A stretch of DNA of 64,000 nucleotides, from NCBI GenBank assembly GCA_017531585.1, contig JAFXKT010000001.1, positions 1 through 64,000 of the forward strand. The letters are read 5' to 3'. The translations under genes were made by a program, and so were the position numbers. The notes below the pieces were generated by a model, which was given only the letters and a program-made list of their open reading frames with translations, was not told where the DNA came from and did no database searches. Source of the DNA: Candidatus Saccharimonadota bacterium. Its GTDB lineage: Bacteria > Patescibacteriota > Saccharimonadia > Saccharimonadales > Saccharimonadaceae. Positions 8,485-16,801 of the stretch are shown one piece after another (position 1 is the stretch's first letter; each line of letters opens with the position of its first letter).

Positions 8485-9135
8485 ATGAATTTTGAGGAGA
8501 AAAAGGCTAGCTTCGCGCAAAAATATCCTGCCTTGAAGGATATATTAAACTTCCTAAGTTTCGTAGGCGCAGTCGTTTTGGGTACCTTTATCTTGAATAG
8601 TTTTGTTTTTCGTAGTTACAACGTCGTTGGCGGCAGTATGGAGAACACTCTTCATTCTGGCGAGCGCGTCATCGTAAACCGCTTCGCTGTTACTATGTCG
8701 CACTTCCTTGGACAGGAATATGTCCCAAATCGTGGCGATATCATTATCTTTGCAAATGGTGGCAACACTGGCACTAAGAGCTGTGAGGCCCAGGCAGGCA
8801 TTGCAGATCAATACATCGTGAAGCGCGTGATTGCCTTCCCTGGAGAGCGCGTAACAGTCGAAGATGGCGTTTTGACCGTCTACAACGACCAACATCCAGA
8901 AGGTTTCCACCCAGACGACGACACCAGAAAATCCGACACAGATGGCCCAAAAAGCTACACATCTGGCAGCGTAAACATGATTGTTCCAGAGGGCGAATTG
9001 TTCGTAAGTGGCGACAACCGCGAAGGCAGCAACTCACTAGACTCCAGAAGCGGTTTAGGAACGATTCCGTTCTGCCGAATCATTGGACCGGCAACGATTA
9101 GGATTTGGCCATTGAATAAGATTAGAACGTTTTAA
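8485..9135 (+). CDS. lepB: Signal peptidase I (active form)
   Basis: 216 residues. One N-terminal membrane anchor (about 22-40), then the S26 catalytic domain. The nucleophile is Ser51 (VVGGSMENTL) and the general base is Lys113 (QYIVKRVIAFPGE). The C-terminal SGDNRxxSxDSR box is present as SGDNREGSNSLDSR. It removes signal peptides from exported proteins at the outer face of the membrane. This is the housekeeping enzyme of the window and contrasts with the homologue at 61695-62183, which lacks both catalytic residues. The mRNA is probably leaderless (TATGCTAAAAT ends 7 bases before the ATG). Confidence 0.95.
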   Translation: MNFEEKKASFAQKYPALKDILNFLSFVGAVVLGTFILNSFVFRSYNVVGGSMENTLHSGERVIVNRFAVTMSHFLGQEYVPNRGDIIIFANGGNTGTKSCEAQAGIADQYIVKRVIAFPGERVTVEDGVLTVYNDQHPEGFHPDDDTRKSDTDGPKSYTSGSVNMIVPEGELFVSGDNREGSNSLDSRSGLGTIPFCRIIGPATIRIWPLNKIRTF

Positions 9136-9138
9136 AAC

Positions 9139-9202
9139 AGCTTAGTTCAATATTTTTAAACAAAGAACAGTTTAAAAATTATTGAACTTAGCCATTTTTT
9201 TT
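9139..9202 (+). terminator. Long-stem terminator after lepB
   Basis: Arms 9139-9161 and 9170-9193 form a nearly perfect ~22-bp stem with the 8-base loop AAAGAACA, followed by eight T. The stem is unusually long for a terminator, and its loop is the exact complement of the loop of the next hairpin (9316-9323). Confidence 0.75.
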
Positions 9203-9248
9203 AAATCCGTTCATAATCCTTATTTAATGGCCAAAATCTTACAAAACG

Positions 9249-9371
9249 AATTCGAAGCTATCAACTAAGTAAGCCAAAAAGATATATGTTACTAAAAAAT
9301 AATTACACATAAGACTGTTCTTTGTCTTAAGTGTAATTATTTTTTAGTTATATTGTTTCTGGCTTACTTAG
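9249..9371. repeat. Large inverted repeat overlapping the rmuC 3' end
   Basis: Inner arms 9291-9315 and 9324-9348 match at 24 of 25 positions around loop TGTTCTTT. Outer arms CTAAGTAAGCC (9265-9275) and GGCTTACTTAG (9361-9371) also pair. The right arm is the last codons of rmuC, so the left arm is an inverted copy of the rmuC 3' end. The inner hairpin with flanking A/T runs can act as a terminator for rmuC. The left arm also contains a 13-codon ORF (9226-9267, MAKILQNEFEAIN) that may be non-functional. Confidence 0.75.
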
Positions 9372-10436
9372 CTGTTTAGCTTCTATGCGTTTTGCCTCAT
9401 CTTCGGCTTCGCCCGTGATTTTTACCACATCTTTATCTATCATACTAAGCGACTTATAGGCCGTGTTATAGTGATTCACAGTTGTTCCGAGCGAGTTGCC
9501 AAGCTTATTCATATAGCCATCAAAGGCCGTAATATGCGTGCCGAGCTTCGCGACGCGCTTCTGAATCTCCTGCGCATCCTTCTCGATCTGCAAGCTACGG
9601 AGACCTTGCAATATCGTCTGAAGATACGCCATAAAGCTGGTTGGACTCGTAATAATAACCTTCTTGTCTCTAAAGGCATACTCTATCAAATCACGCTCAC
9701 TACCAAGCGTACCAACCTTGTTAATCAAGAGATCATAATACAGCGATTCGGACGGGATAAACATAAAGGCAAATTCCATCGTCTTTTCGCCTGGGCGGAT
9801 ATATTTCGCCGTCTCGTCAATCCTGCCCTTCAAATCGTCGCGAACCTTCCTGGCGTAAATCTCGCGCGTATTCTTATCCTTGGCCGAGATCATGCGGTTA
9901 TAGTTCTCAAGTGAAAACTTCGAGTCTACCGGCAAAATCTTGCCTTTATCCAAGAAAACAGCCGCATCCACAATCTCGCCATCTTTAAACTTGTATTGCA
10001 AAGCATACGATCCAGGAGGCAAGACATTGCCAAGCACGGAATCTAGATAATATTCACCAAAAACACCTCGCTGCTTCGGGTTCTGCAAGACCGCTTGCAA
10101 AGTCTTTAGTTCGTCCGCAACAGACACAACATGCTTGTTTGTCTCTGTTATCGAGGCGATTCTTCTAGAGATATCCGCGACAACCTTGTTCGATTCGCTA
10201 AGTTGCTTGCTAGATTCGCTGAGCTGCTTCGTAATGGAGTCCTGGACGCGAGCATTATTCTCATCAATACGCTTATCTAAGACATTGCTCATCTGGTCGA
10301 TTTTGGCCTGAGTGCGGTAGTTTTCGTCGTCAATTTTTCGGTTCAAGCTATCTGTTAAACGGGAGAATTGAAAACCAAAATACAACATCATTGCAACTAC
10401 GGCAACTATTAGAATAATTATTAGCAAAATATCCAT
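9348..10436 (-). CDS. rmuC: RmuC-family protein (DNA recombination/nuclease-like)
   Basis: 362 residues from the second ATG of the frame (10434-10436). That start was preferred because the -10 box TATAAT (10443-10448) ends exactly 6 bases before it and overlaps the first ATG. An N-terminal membrane segment (about 2-24) is followed by a long coiled coil (~28-110) and the RmuC core, starting NPKQRGVFGEYYLDSVL and including the acidic and basic residues of DAAVFLDKGKILPVDSKFSLENY. The E. coli protein limits inversions at short inverted repeats; its biochemical activity is not settled. It is notable that the gene itself ends in a large inverted repeat. The downstream tail is rich in Glu/Lys. Confidence 0.9.
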   Translation of the reverse strand: MDILLIIILIVAVVAMMLYFGFQFSRLTDSLNRKIDDENYRTQAKIDQMSNVLDKRIDENNARVQDSITKQLSESSKQLSESNKVVADISRRIASITETNKHVVSVADELKTLQAVLQNPKQRGVFGEYYLDSVLGNVLPPGSYALQYKFKDGEIVDAAVFLDKGKILPVDSKFSLENYNRMISAKDKNTREIYARKVRDDLKGRIDETAKYIRPGEKTMEFAFMFIPSESLYYDLLINKVGTLGSERDLIEYAFRDKKVIITSPTSFMAYLQTILQGLRSLQIEKDAQEIQKRVAKLGTHITAFDGYMNKLGNSLGTTVNHYNTAYKSLSMIDKDVVKITGEAEDEAKRIEAKQLSKPETI

Positions 10437-10511
10437 AAGCATATTATAAAACTAAGTTGATTTTTAGCCAAATTTCGTATGTTGATTTTCTTTATGCTTA
10501 TGGTTATATTA

Positions 10512-10705
10512 TTGACTTTTTTATGCGCTTATGCTATAATATATCTGTTATTAGCCTAGTCTAATAACAGTACCTTTATATGTTCATTCGGAGTCTTACT
10601 TCGGTTCTAGCTAGTTACAACGCCCACCGTAGCTGGCTACAACCGAAGTGAGACATTTGTCTCCTCGGGAAAATAAAAATATGTTTGCTTAAGGAGGCAA
10701 CAACA
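10512..10705 (+). promoter_or_regulatory. Strong promoter and structured leader of the GH25 lysozyme gene
   Basis: TTGACT (10512-10517), 17 bases, TATAAT (10535-10540), with extended TATGC. The ~160-base leader contains a perfect 10-bp hairpin (CTGTTATTAG/CTAATAACAG, ~10545-10570) and a 14-bp stem between 10593-10606 and 10641-10654. An alternative hairpin GAGAC/GTCTC (10650-10663) uses the same bases as the 3' arm, so the two are mutually exclusive. A strong AAGGAGG site ends 8 bases before the ATG. A switch of expression is possible; no known riboswitch class was recognised. Confidence 0.65.
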
Positions 10706-11548
10706 ATGAAAGAGATCAGAAAGAACAGAACACACAGAAAGGTTCGTTGGGACCGCATCGCAGTTACAGTAGCAATTCTTGGCGGAATATTCTTCGGAAT
10801 CAAAGCCCTGATTGCCCACAGCGCGACGAAACCCACCGACACCGCATCGGAAATCGTCTATGAGAACACTTACGAGACAAAGCTCGAAAGTCCGATTCCC
10901 GAAGACCCCGCTCCGCAGTATCTCTGCGGAATCGACGTTTCCAAGTGGAACAACATCGAGGATCTCGAAACCAGCGATGACTTCGTCATCTGCAAGGCAT
11001 CAGAAGGTGTCGGTTACGAAGATCCCCAGTTTGTTCGCAATATCGAGGCAGCTATCGAGAACGGAAAATACGTTGGCGCTTACCATTGGGCAAGACCTGA
11101 CACAAATTCCGCTCACGACGATGCCGTAAACTTCGTTCAGACAATCAAGCCTTACCTCGGTAAGATTATGATTGTTCTTGATTGGGAACAGCCTGGAACC
11201 GTTGGCCAGACCGACTGGGCCGCAAGCTGGCTCTGGGAAGTATATTCCATGACGGGCGTTAAGCCCGTTATCTATATGTCTTCCTCAGTGGCAGCAGACC
11301 CTCACTACGACTGGAGCGGCGACGATTACTCTGTGGCTAAGAACTTCCCGCTTTGGGTTGCAGACTATACTACAGACGACGGCGGCAATCACGTTATTAG
11401 CTACGATGTATCTAAGCATGGTTGGGAAACAATTATGTGGCAATACACCGGTGATGGCGTAGACCGCAGCTGGAGTAAGCTGACAGCCGAAGATTGGGAA
11501 AACGCTTGCGCACCCACTGCTCTTGCGCTGAGACTTTCAGTCGATTGA
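10706..11548 (+). CDS. Membrane-anchored GH25 lysozyme (muramidase)
   Basis: 280 residues. The ATG at 10706 follows AAGGAGG; an earlier in-frame codon has no such site. A basic cytoplasmic start and one membrane segment (about 20-40) are followed by a short linker and the GH25 domain from CGIDVSKWN (~75). The conserved acidic residues are visible in GIDVSKWN and VLDWEQPG, with the later LWVADYTTDDG and MWQYTGDGVDRSW motifs of the fold. GH25 enzymes cleave the MurNAc-GlcNAc bond of peptidoglycan. The anchoring suggests action at its own surface or on a bacterium it is attached to, which would suit an epibiont. Codon choice and the strong Shine-Dalgarno start differ from neighbours, so acquisition from a Firmicute-like donor is plausible. 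Confidence 0.9.
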   Translation: MKEIRKNRTHRKVRWDRIAVTVAILGGIFFGIKALIAHSATKPTDTASEIVYENTYETKLESPIPEDPAPQYLCGIDVSKWNNIEDLETSDDFVICKASEGVGYEDPQFVRNIEAAIENGKYVGAYHWARPDTNSAHDDAVNFVQTIKPYLGKIMIVLDWEQPGTVGQTDWAASWLWEVYSMTGVKPVIYMSSSVAADPHYDWSGDDYSVAKNFPLWVADYTTDDGGNHVISYDVSKHGWETIMWQYTGDGVDRSWSKLTAEDWENACAPTALALRLSVD

Positions 11549-11555
11549 ACAGAAA

Positions 11556-11585
11556 GCCCGCAGTTTTATCTGCGGGCCTTTTCTT
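11556..11585 (+). terminator. Terminator of the GH25 gene
   Basis: GCCCGCAG (11556-11563) pairs with CTGCGGGC (11570-11577), followed by CTTTTCTTT. Confidence 0.85.
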
Positions 11586-11589
11586 TGGT

Positions 11590-11618
11590 TCAAAAAATAC
11601 CACCCCGTTTTGGAGTGG
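11590..11618 (-). terminator. Terminator of dnaK
   Basis: Minus-strand CCACTCC (11612-11618) pairs with GGGGTGG (11600-11606), tail TATTTTTTG. Confidence 0.8.
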
Positions 11619-11636
11619 CATTTTTATTAGGCTAGA

Positions 11637-13517
11637 TTATTTATCTACAACTTCGCCTTCGACAGCGTCGCCTTCATCGGATTTCTTATCTTCAGACTTT
11701 TTGTCGGAGCTTGCCTGCTGGTACATCTTTGCACCGATTGGCATAATCTTGTCGCCAAGCTCTTTAGCTGCAGCTTCAAGCTTTTCCTTGTCGTCTTCGT
11801 TCTTTTCGAGGACTTCCTTGGCAGCCTTAACAGCTTCTTCGATAGTCTTCTTGTCTTCGTCGGAAATCTTGTCTTTGTACTCAGTCGGCATCTTTTCTGC
11901 ATTGTAAATCTGCTGTTCGAGCTGATTCTTTGCATCGATAGCCTCGCGGCGCTTCTTATCTTCTGCAGCATGCTCTTCGGCCTCGCGCTGTGCACGTTCA
12001 ATATCTGCCTTGTCCATGTTGCCAGAGTTCTGGATTGTAATGCTCTGCTCTTTACCAGTACCCTTATCCTTTGCGCTAACATTCAAGATACCGTTAGCGT
12101 CTAGACTGAAGGTAACCTCAATCTGAGGAACACCACGTGGAGCCGGTGCGATGCCATCAAGAATAAAGCGACCAAGAACCTTGTTATCCTTAGCAAATTC
12201 GCGTTCACCCTGCAAAACCTCGATTTCTACCTGTGGCTGGTTATCTGAAGCGGTACTAAAGACCTCGGACTTACTGGTAGGAATTGTAGTGTTGCGTTCG
12301 ATAAGTGGAGTGCGTACGCCACCCATGGTGGTAATACCAAGAGTGAGTGGAGTAACGTCAAGAAGAAGAACATCCTTAACATCGCCAGCAAGAACGCCGC
12401 CCTGGATTGCAGCACCAACGGCAACAACCTCGTCTGGGTTAACGCCCTGCATTGGATCCTTGCCAAAGAACTTCTTTACGCGTTCGACGACAGCTGGCAT
12501 ACGGGTCATACCACCAACCATAACGATTTCGTCAATATCCTTTGCGTCAAGTTGAGCATCCTTCAAAGCCTTTTCGACTGGGCCGTTTAGGCGATCAAGA
12601 AGACCAGCAACTAGCTCTTCGAGCTTTGCGCGGGAAAGAGTTAGCTCAAGATGCTTAGGACCATCGGCGTCAGCAGTAATGTATGGAAGGTTGATTTCGG
12701 TTTCGTTTGCGGAAGAAAGTTCCTTCTTTGCCTTTTCAGCCTCATCCTTGATGCGCTGCATAGCAGTAGGATCTTTGCGAAGGTCGATACCGTTTTCTTT
12801 CTCGAAGTTTTCGAGGATATAGTTAACGATAATATTATCGAAGTCTTCACCGCCTAGGTGGGTATCACCGTTGGTAGACTTAACTTCAAAGACGCCATCA
12901 CCAAGCTCAAGGACAGAAACATCGAATGTACCACCACCAAGGTCGAAGACTACGATCTTCTGGTCGTCTTTCTTTTCTAGACCATAAGCTAGAGCAGCTG
13001 CGGTAGGCTCGTTAATAATACGGCGGACTTCGAGACCAGCGATTTTACCGGCATCTTTGGTTGCCTGGCGCTGAGAATCGTCGAAGTATGCAGGAACAGT
13101 AATGATAGCTTCTGTTACAGGCTCGCCAAGGAAAGCTTCTGCGTCAGCCTTAATCTTGCTAAGAATCATAGCAGATACTTCTTCTGGGGTCTGATCTTTG
13201 CCACCTAGAGTAACGGCAACACCATTGCCCTTTTCGACAATCTTGAATGGAACAACGTCCTTATCGCGCTTAACTTCTTCATCGCTATATTTGCGACCGA
13301 TAAGGCGCTTGATGCCATAGATAGTATTCTCTGGGTTTGTGACGCGCTGGCGCTGTGCAACCTTACCAACGAGGCGCTCGCCCTTCTTTGTAACTGCAAC
13401 TACAGATGGAGTCGTGCGGTCGCCTTCGCTGTTTGTAATAACTTCTGGCTTACCAGCGACCATGTATGCGAATGCAGAGTTTGTTGTACCGAGATCGATA
13501 CCAATAATTTTACCCAT
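11637..13517 (-). CDS. dnaK: Hsp70 chaperone DnaK
   Basis: 626 residues. The nucleotide-binding domain shows [12 protein letters not shown], the [13 protein letters not shown] loop and [17 protein letters not shown], and the linker is [14 protein letters not shown]. The substrate-binding domain and helical lid follow, with a C-terminal Lys/Asp/Glu-rich tail ending EGEVVDK. It binds exposed hydrophobic peptide segments in an ATP-driven cycle. No grpE or dnaJ lies next to it; the gene is monocistronic between its own promoter and terminator. Control by HrcA is indicated by a perfect CIRCE element in the leader. hrcA itself is not in this window. Confidence 0.98.
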   Translation of the reverse strand: MGKIIGIDLGTTNSAFAYMVAGKPEVITNSEGDRTTPSVVAVTKKGERLVGKVAQRQRVTNPENTIYGIKRLIGRKYSDEEVKRDKDVVPFKIVEKGNGVAVTLGGKDQTPEEVSAMILSKIKADAEAFLGEPVTEAIITVPAYFDDSQRQATKDAGKIAGLEVRRIINEPTAAALAYGLEKKDDQKIVVFDLGGGTFDVSVLELGDGVFEVKSTNGDTHLGGEDFDNIIVNYILENFEKENGIDLRKDPTAMQRIKDEAEKAKKELSSANETEINLPYITADADGPKHLELTLSRAKLEELVAGLLDRLNGPVEKALKDAQLDAKDIDEIVMVGGMTRMPAVVERVKKFFGKDPMQGVNPDEVVAVGAAIQGGVLAGDVKDVLLLDVTPLTLGITTMGGVRTPLIERNTTIPTSKSEVFSTASDNQPQVEIEVLQGEREFAKDNKVLGRFILDGIAPAPRGVPQIEVTFSLDANGILNVSAKDKGTGKEQSITIQNSGNMDKADIERAQREAEEHAAEDKKRREAIDAKNQLEQQIYNAEKMPTEYKDKISDEDKKTIEEAVKAAKEVLEKNEDDKEKLEAAAKELGDKIMPIGAKMYQQASSDKKSEDKKSDEGDAVEGEVVDK

Positions 13518-13558
13518 TATTTTCCTCCTTAGAAAAATCTTTGCTTATCTGCTTATGT

Positions 13559-13585
13559 TTAGCACTCTTTCGCTATGAGTGCTAA
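13559..13585 (-). promoter_or_regulatory. CIRCE operator (HrcA site) of dnaK
   Basis: Perfect consensus TTAGCACTC-N9-GAGTGCTAA. It lies just downstream of the dnaK -10 box, so bound HrcA would block early transcription. HrcA-CIRCE repression is relieved by heat or misfolded protein in other bacteria. Confidence 0.95.
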
Positions 13586-13595
13586 ATTTGTTCTC

Positions 13596-13633
13596 ATTAT
13601 ATGCGTTTAGCAGAACGATGTCAAGAGTGCTAA
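13596..13633 (-). promoter_or_regulatory. dnaK promoter overlapped by a second, half-degenerate CIRCE
   Basis: Minus-strand TTGACA (13619-13624), 17 bases, TATAAT (13596-13601), a consensus promoter. On the same DNA GAGTGCTAA (13625-13633) and TTAGCAGAA (13607-13615) are spaced by 9 bases, a second CIRCE with one perfect and one 6/9 arm that covers the -35 box. Confidence 0.85.
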
Positions 13634-13643
13634 ATGGTTTTTC

Positions 13644-13672
13644 TTGCTATTTTCTATCTCTGTCTTTAGAAT
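13644..13672 (+). promoter_or_regulatory. Promoter of the deoxyribosyltransferase gene
   Basis: TTGCTA (13644-13649), 17 bases, TAGAAT (13667-13672), about 43 bases before the ATG. Confidence 0.55.
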
Positions 13673-13714
13673 ATAGATACAGGTTTCACCCTAGCTCTTT
13701 CAGGAGGTGATAAT

Positions 13715-14182
13715 ATGAGCATAAAAGGTAGAATCTACATTGCAGGCCCCGACGTCTTTTTACCAAACGCGGTCAAGATTGGCGAAGAGTACAAGAAAAT
13801 CTGTCGTAAATACGATTTCTTGGGACTTTATCCGCTCGATAATGAGAACAATTTTGGTAGCAAAGAGATTTTCAAGGGCAACAAAACCCGAATCGACCAG
13901 GCAGATATCGTGGCAGCTAATATCAATAGCTTCCGCGGAGACACCATGGACGACGGTACTGCATGGGAAATCGGATACGCATACGCCACCAAAAAGCCCA
14001 TCTTCTGCTATACCAACGATAACAGGAGCCTTATCGAAAGATTAGGCGCCATAGATACCGAAGGTAATTTCGTAGAAGATTTCAATAAGCCCGTAAACCT
14101 CATGATCGCCGAAGCAGCCACAGAAATCGTTTGCGGCAGCTTCGAAGATTGCATCAAGGCCATCGCAAGACGCTATGGCTAA
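13715..14182 (+). CDS. Nucleoside 2-deoxyribosyltransferase
   Basis: 155 residues. The family moves the 2'-deoxyribosyl group between nucleobases and so salvages deoxynucleosides. The start IYIAGPDVFLPNA, the middle DQADIVAANINSFRGD and the catalytic-Glu region DDGTAWEIGYAYA are typical, with the closing NLMIAEAA segment that carries the conserved Asn. Length matches the family (about 150-165). A textbook AGGAGGTGAT site precedes the ATG, unlike the leaderless genes around it. For an organism that likely depends on scavenged nucleosides this would be a salvage enzyme; the exact base preference cannot be read from the sequence. Confidence 0.9.
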   Translation: MSIKGRIYIAGPDVFLPNAVKIGEEYKKICRKYDFLGLYPLDNENNFGSKEIFKGNKTRIDQADIVAANINSFRGDTMDDGTAWEIGYAYATKKPIFCYTNDNRSLIERLGAIDTEGNFVEDFNKPVNLMIAEAATEIVCGSFEDCIKAIARRYG

Positions 14183-14195
14183 TCACCGAAAACGC

Positions 14196-14224
14196 AAAGA
14201 CCGCCCCGAAGGACGGTCTTTTTG
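14196..14224. terminator. Bidirectional terminator between the deoxyribosyltransferase and murF
   Basis: AAGACCGCCC (14197-14206) and GGACGGTCTT (14211-14220) form a stem around CGAA. It is followed by T on the plus strand and TTTGCGTTTT on the minus strand. Confidence 0.75.
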
Positions 14225-15529
14225 CTAGTCTTTCTTTTTCTCTTCTTTTTTCTTCTCGACTTTGTCTTTCTTGAAGCATTCGTGTTTTTTCTTCATCCAG
14301 AGCTTGTCTTGACGAACAAGCTTTTTCGAATCTTCTGGATTCTTTAGCATGACTTTTAGGGCCTCTTCTGCATAGACGCCGTTCTGGCTACCTTTAAACA
14401 GGATTACTGCACCCCTCTTTGCTTTTTCTTCGACATATTCGCCAGCATGTTTCGGATGCCTGAAGGTCTTAATATTGCAGCCGTTCTTCTTGGCGGCTGG
14501 AGCAAGATGAACCCTGGCTTCCTCGCCAATCGTAACGACTAGGTCGAGTTTTTCCGGGTCACAATATTCGCCAACCTCTTTGTGAGCATCGGCAGAAGTA
14601 TCGCCAAGCTCATTCATACTACCGAGCACTGCAATGCGCTGAGGAGAATCAATCTCGTAAAGCATATCTAGAGCAGCTTTAACGGCGAGAGGCGAAGCAT
14701 TATATGTATCATCGATAAGAATCGTCTCGTTCTTGCCATCAAGACACTGCATACGACCAGGAACAGAAGGAATCTCGCTTAGAGCCGGCTCAAGGGTCTT
14801 AATATGGATACCAAGCTTTGTTGCGACTGCCGTAGCAGCAAGCATAGCTTTTAGAGCTGGCTCACTGAGAGCCGGGATCTTAATCATGAGCCTACCAAAA
14901 TCTTTCGAAGACAATTCACCCTCATAGCCCGCAAGCGGAGTTCTCTTGGTCTCGATAAAGCGGAAGTCTGAATATTTATCGTAACCATACATTATGAAGC
15001 GATTCTCAAGATAATCTGCAGGAATATCCTCTTCGTTTACAATGGTCGTATCCGCAAAATCTGCAACCGATAGTTCTTCCCTAGCCACATTGTCCAAAGT
15101 CTTGAAATATTCCATGTGCTCTGGAGAAATAGCTGTCACGACAGCAATATCAGCGTGCAAATATTCACCAAAATGAGGAATCTCGCCAGGATGGTCCGTA
15201 CCAAGTTCCTGAACAATTGCATCTGGAACATCATCTTCTTTGATGCGTTTCTTCATCTCTTTGAAGACCTTGAACCAGGCCTTGATAGAGCGGACGGAAT
15301 CCTCTGGATACTCTACACCAAGCAGTGCAAGCGGCACAGACATTTCTGCGTTGTAGTTCTTGTTCGAAACACGCACTGTTTTATCGCAGGCGCGAAGCAC
15401 GGTAGCAATCGCAGCTTTCGTAGTCGTCTTGCCGACAGAGCCTACTACGACTACAAGTGTCGGTTCATATTTCCTAAAGTATTTTCGAGTATATTTTTCT
15501 AACCGTTTACGGACGAATTTCTTGAACAT
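14225..15529 (-). CDS. murF: MurF-like Mur ligase lacking the N-terminal domain
   Basis: 434 residues. MurF adds D-Ala-D-Ala to UDP-MurNAc-tripeptide. The ATP loop is VVVVGSVGKTTTK at residues ~26-38, QELGTDHPGEIPHF and SPEHMEYF follow, and DDTYNASPLAVKAALD is diagnostic of MurF. Normal MurF proteins have about 80-100 residues before the ATP loop that bind the UDP-sugar. Here that domain is replaced by a short basic helix (FKKFVRKRLEKYTRKYFRK). The end is a Lys/Glu tail. It may be the MurF of this reduced genome or a related Mur ligase with another substrate. The -10 box TATAAT (15536-15541) ends 6 bases before the ATG, so the mRNA is probably leaderless. Confidence 0.8.
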   Translation of the reverse strand: MFKKFVRKRLEKYTRKYFRKYEPTLVVVVGSVGKTTTKAAIATVLRACDKTVRVSNKNYNAEMSVPLALLGVEYPEDSVRSIKAWFKVFKEMKKRIKEDDVPDAIVQELGTDHPGEIPHFGEYLHADIAVVTAISPEHMEYFKTLDNVAREELSVADFADTTIVNEEDIPADYLENRFIMYGYDKYSDFRFIETKRTPLAGYEGELSSKDFGRLMIKIPALSEPALKAMLAATAVATKLGIHIKTLEPALSEIPSVPGRMQCLDGKNETILIDDTYNASPLAVKAALDMLYEIDSPQRIAVLGSMNELGDTSADAHKEVGEYCDPEKLDLVVTIGEEARVHLAPAAKKNGCNIKTFRHPKHAGEYVEEKAKRGAVILFKGSQNGVYAEEALKVMLKNPEDSKKLVRQDKLWMKKKHECFKKDKVEKKKEEKKKD

Positions 15530-15564
15530 ACTTTAATTATACCGACATTTTGCTTTTGTTTTTA

Positions 15565-16800
15565 TTAACAAACTTGGAAAATGAAGAATTTTAGATAATC
15601 TGTTTCCGGAACGTTTAGTAGAATTGGATGATCTGGGCCTTGTTGGCGCTCTTCGATCTGTTTTAGCTCAACGCCAGCTTCGCGCGAGGCATCAAGAAGC
15701 ATCTTTTTGAAGTTCTCGTGGCTCATGAAATGCGAACAAGAACAGGTCGCAAGATAACCACCGCGAGGCAAAGCCTTCATGGCAAGATAATTGATTCTCT
15801 TATAGCCATCGTAAGCATTGTGGATTGTTTTGCGAGATTTTGTAAAGGCTGGCGGATCAAGGATAATAAAGTCAAAATCATTTTTCTTGATCGTTTCAAG
15901 ATAATCAAAGGCGTCAGCTACCGCGAATTCGATTTGAGAATTATCAAAATTCAAAGCAACATTCTTCTTGGCCTGTTCGATAGCGCGCTCAGAAATATCC
16001 AAAGAGACTACTTTCTTTGCGCCGCCTTTTGCAGCATTCAGGCCAAAGGAACCCGTATGCGTAAAGCAATCTAGAACAGTTTTGTCTTTTGCGATATTGC
16101 TAATTGCGCGGCGATTCATCTTTTGATCAACAAAGAAACCAGTCTTTTGACCATTCTCGAAATCTACAAGATATTTAATGCCGTTTTCGATAATCTGAAT
16201 CTCGGTGCTTTCTGGCTGAGTTTGACCTTCGCCAAGATACCAGCCCTTGCCCTGCTCCATACCTTCCAAATCTCGGATAGCAACGTCGTTACGTTCGAAA
16301 ATATGGTATTTGTCTCCAGATTCAGAGCCTTCATGAAGCACCTTCAAGATAGCGTTGTAGATATCTGTTTTTCTCTTCTCGATACCAAGAGACAAAACCT
16401 GAGAAACCAAAACCGTTCCGTATTGATCGAGCGTCAAGCCAGAGAAGCCATCTGATTCACCATGAATCAAGCGACGACAGTTATTATTCTCATCAAGAGG
16501 TAAAACCGTTTCGCGGTAAGCAAAAGCGTAGCGGACGCGGCGCTCCCAAAAAGCTTCATCAAATACGTCATTGGCGTTGCGAGAAATAATGCGAACACGA
16601 ATCTTGGAATTATCGTTCACAAAACCAGAGCCAATATATGCACCCTTCTCAGCAAAAACATCTACGATATCACCATTCTCATACTTACCCTCGATCTGAA
16701 CGATTTCGTTATCGTAAACCCAAGGATGTTGAGTATTTTTCTGGCGCTCGTAAGCACGCTTCGAGATAATTACTTTTGGATAATTTCGGTTAGTTTTCAT
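15565..16800 (-). CDS. RlmI-like 23S rRNA m5C methyltransferase
   Basis: 411 residues. An N-terminal PUA domain (HPWVYDNEIVQIEG, GDIVDVFAEKGAYIGSGFVN) is followed by the EEHEP-like linker region (GLTLDQYG) and a class I SAM domain with VLDCFTHTGSFGLNAAKGG, FIILDPPAFTK and TCSCSHFM, where the second Cys is the likely catalytic residue. This order is that of RlmI (23S rRNA C1962). The gene begins 1 base after the stop of the membrane protein gene 16802-17386, so both are in one transcript. Confidence 0.9.
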   Translation of the reverse strand: MKTNRNYPKVIISKRAYERQKNTQHPWVYDNEIVQIEGKYENGDIVDVFAEKGAYIGSGFVNDNSKIRVRIISRNANDVFDEAFWERRVRYAFAYRETVLPLDENNNCRRLIHGESDGFSGLTLDQYGTVLVSQVLSLGIEKRKTDIYNAILKVLHEGSESGDKYHIFERNDVAIRDLEGMEQGKGWYLGEGQTQPESTEIQIIENGIKYLVDFENGQKTGFFVDQKMNRRAISNIAKDKTVLDCFTHTGSFGLNAAKGGAKKVVSLDISERAIEQAKKNVALNFDNSQIEFAVADAFDYLETIKKNDFDFIILDPPAFTKSRKTIHNAYDGYKRINYLAMKALPRGGYLATCSCSHFMSHENFKKMLLDASREAGVELKQIEERQQGPDHPILLNVPETDYLKFFIFQVC

Positions 16801-16801
16801 C

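Noticed and set aside
8401-8520. Long N-terminal extension of the 7612-8400 membrane protein
   Set aside because: It would overlap the lepB start and contain the gene's own -10 box.
11645-13399. Several ORFs of 64-145 codons on both strands within dnaK
   Set aside because: All lie inside the conserved dnaK frame, have no start signals and read as low-complexity translations.
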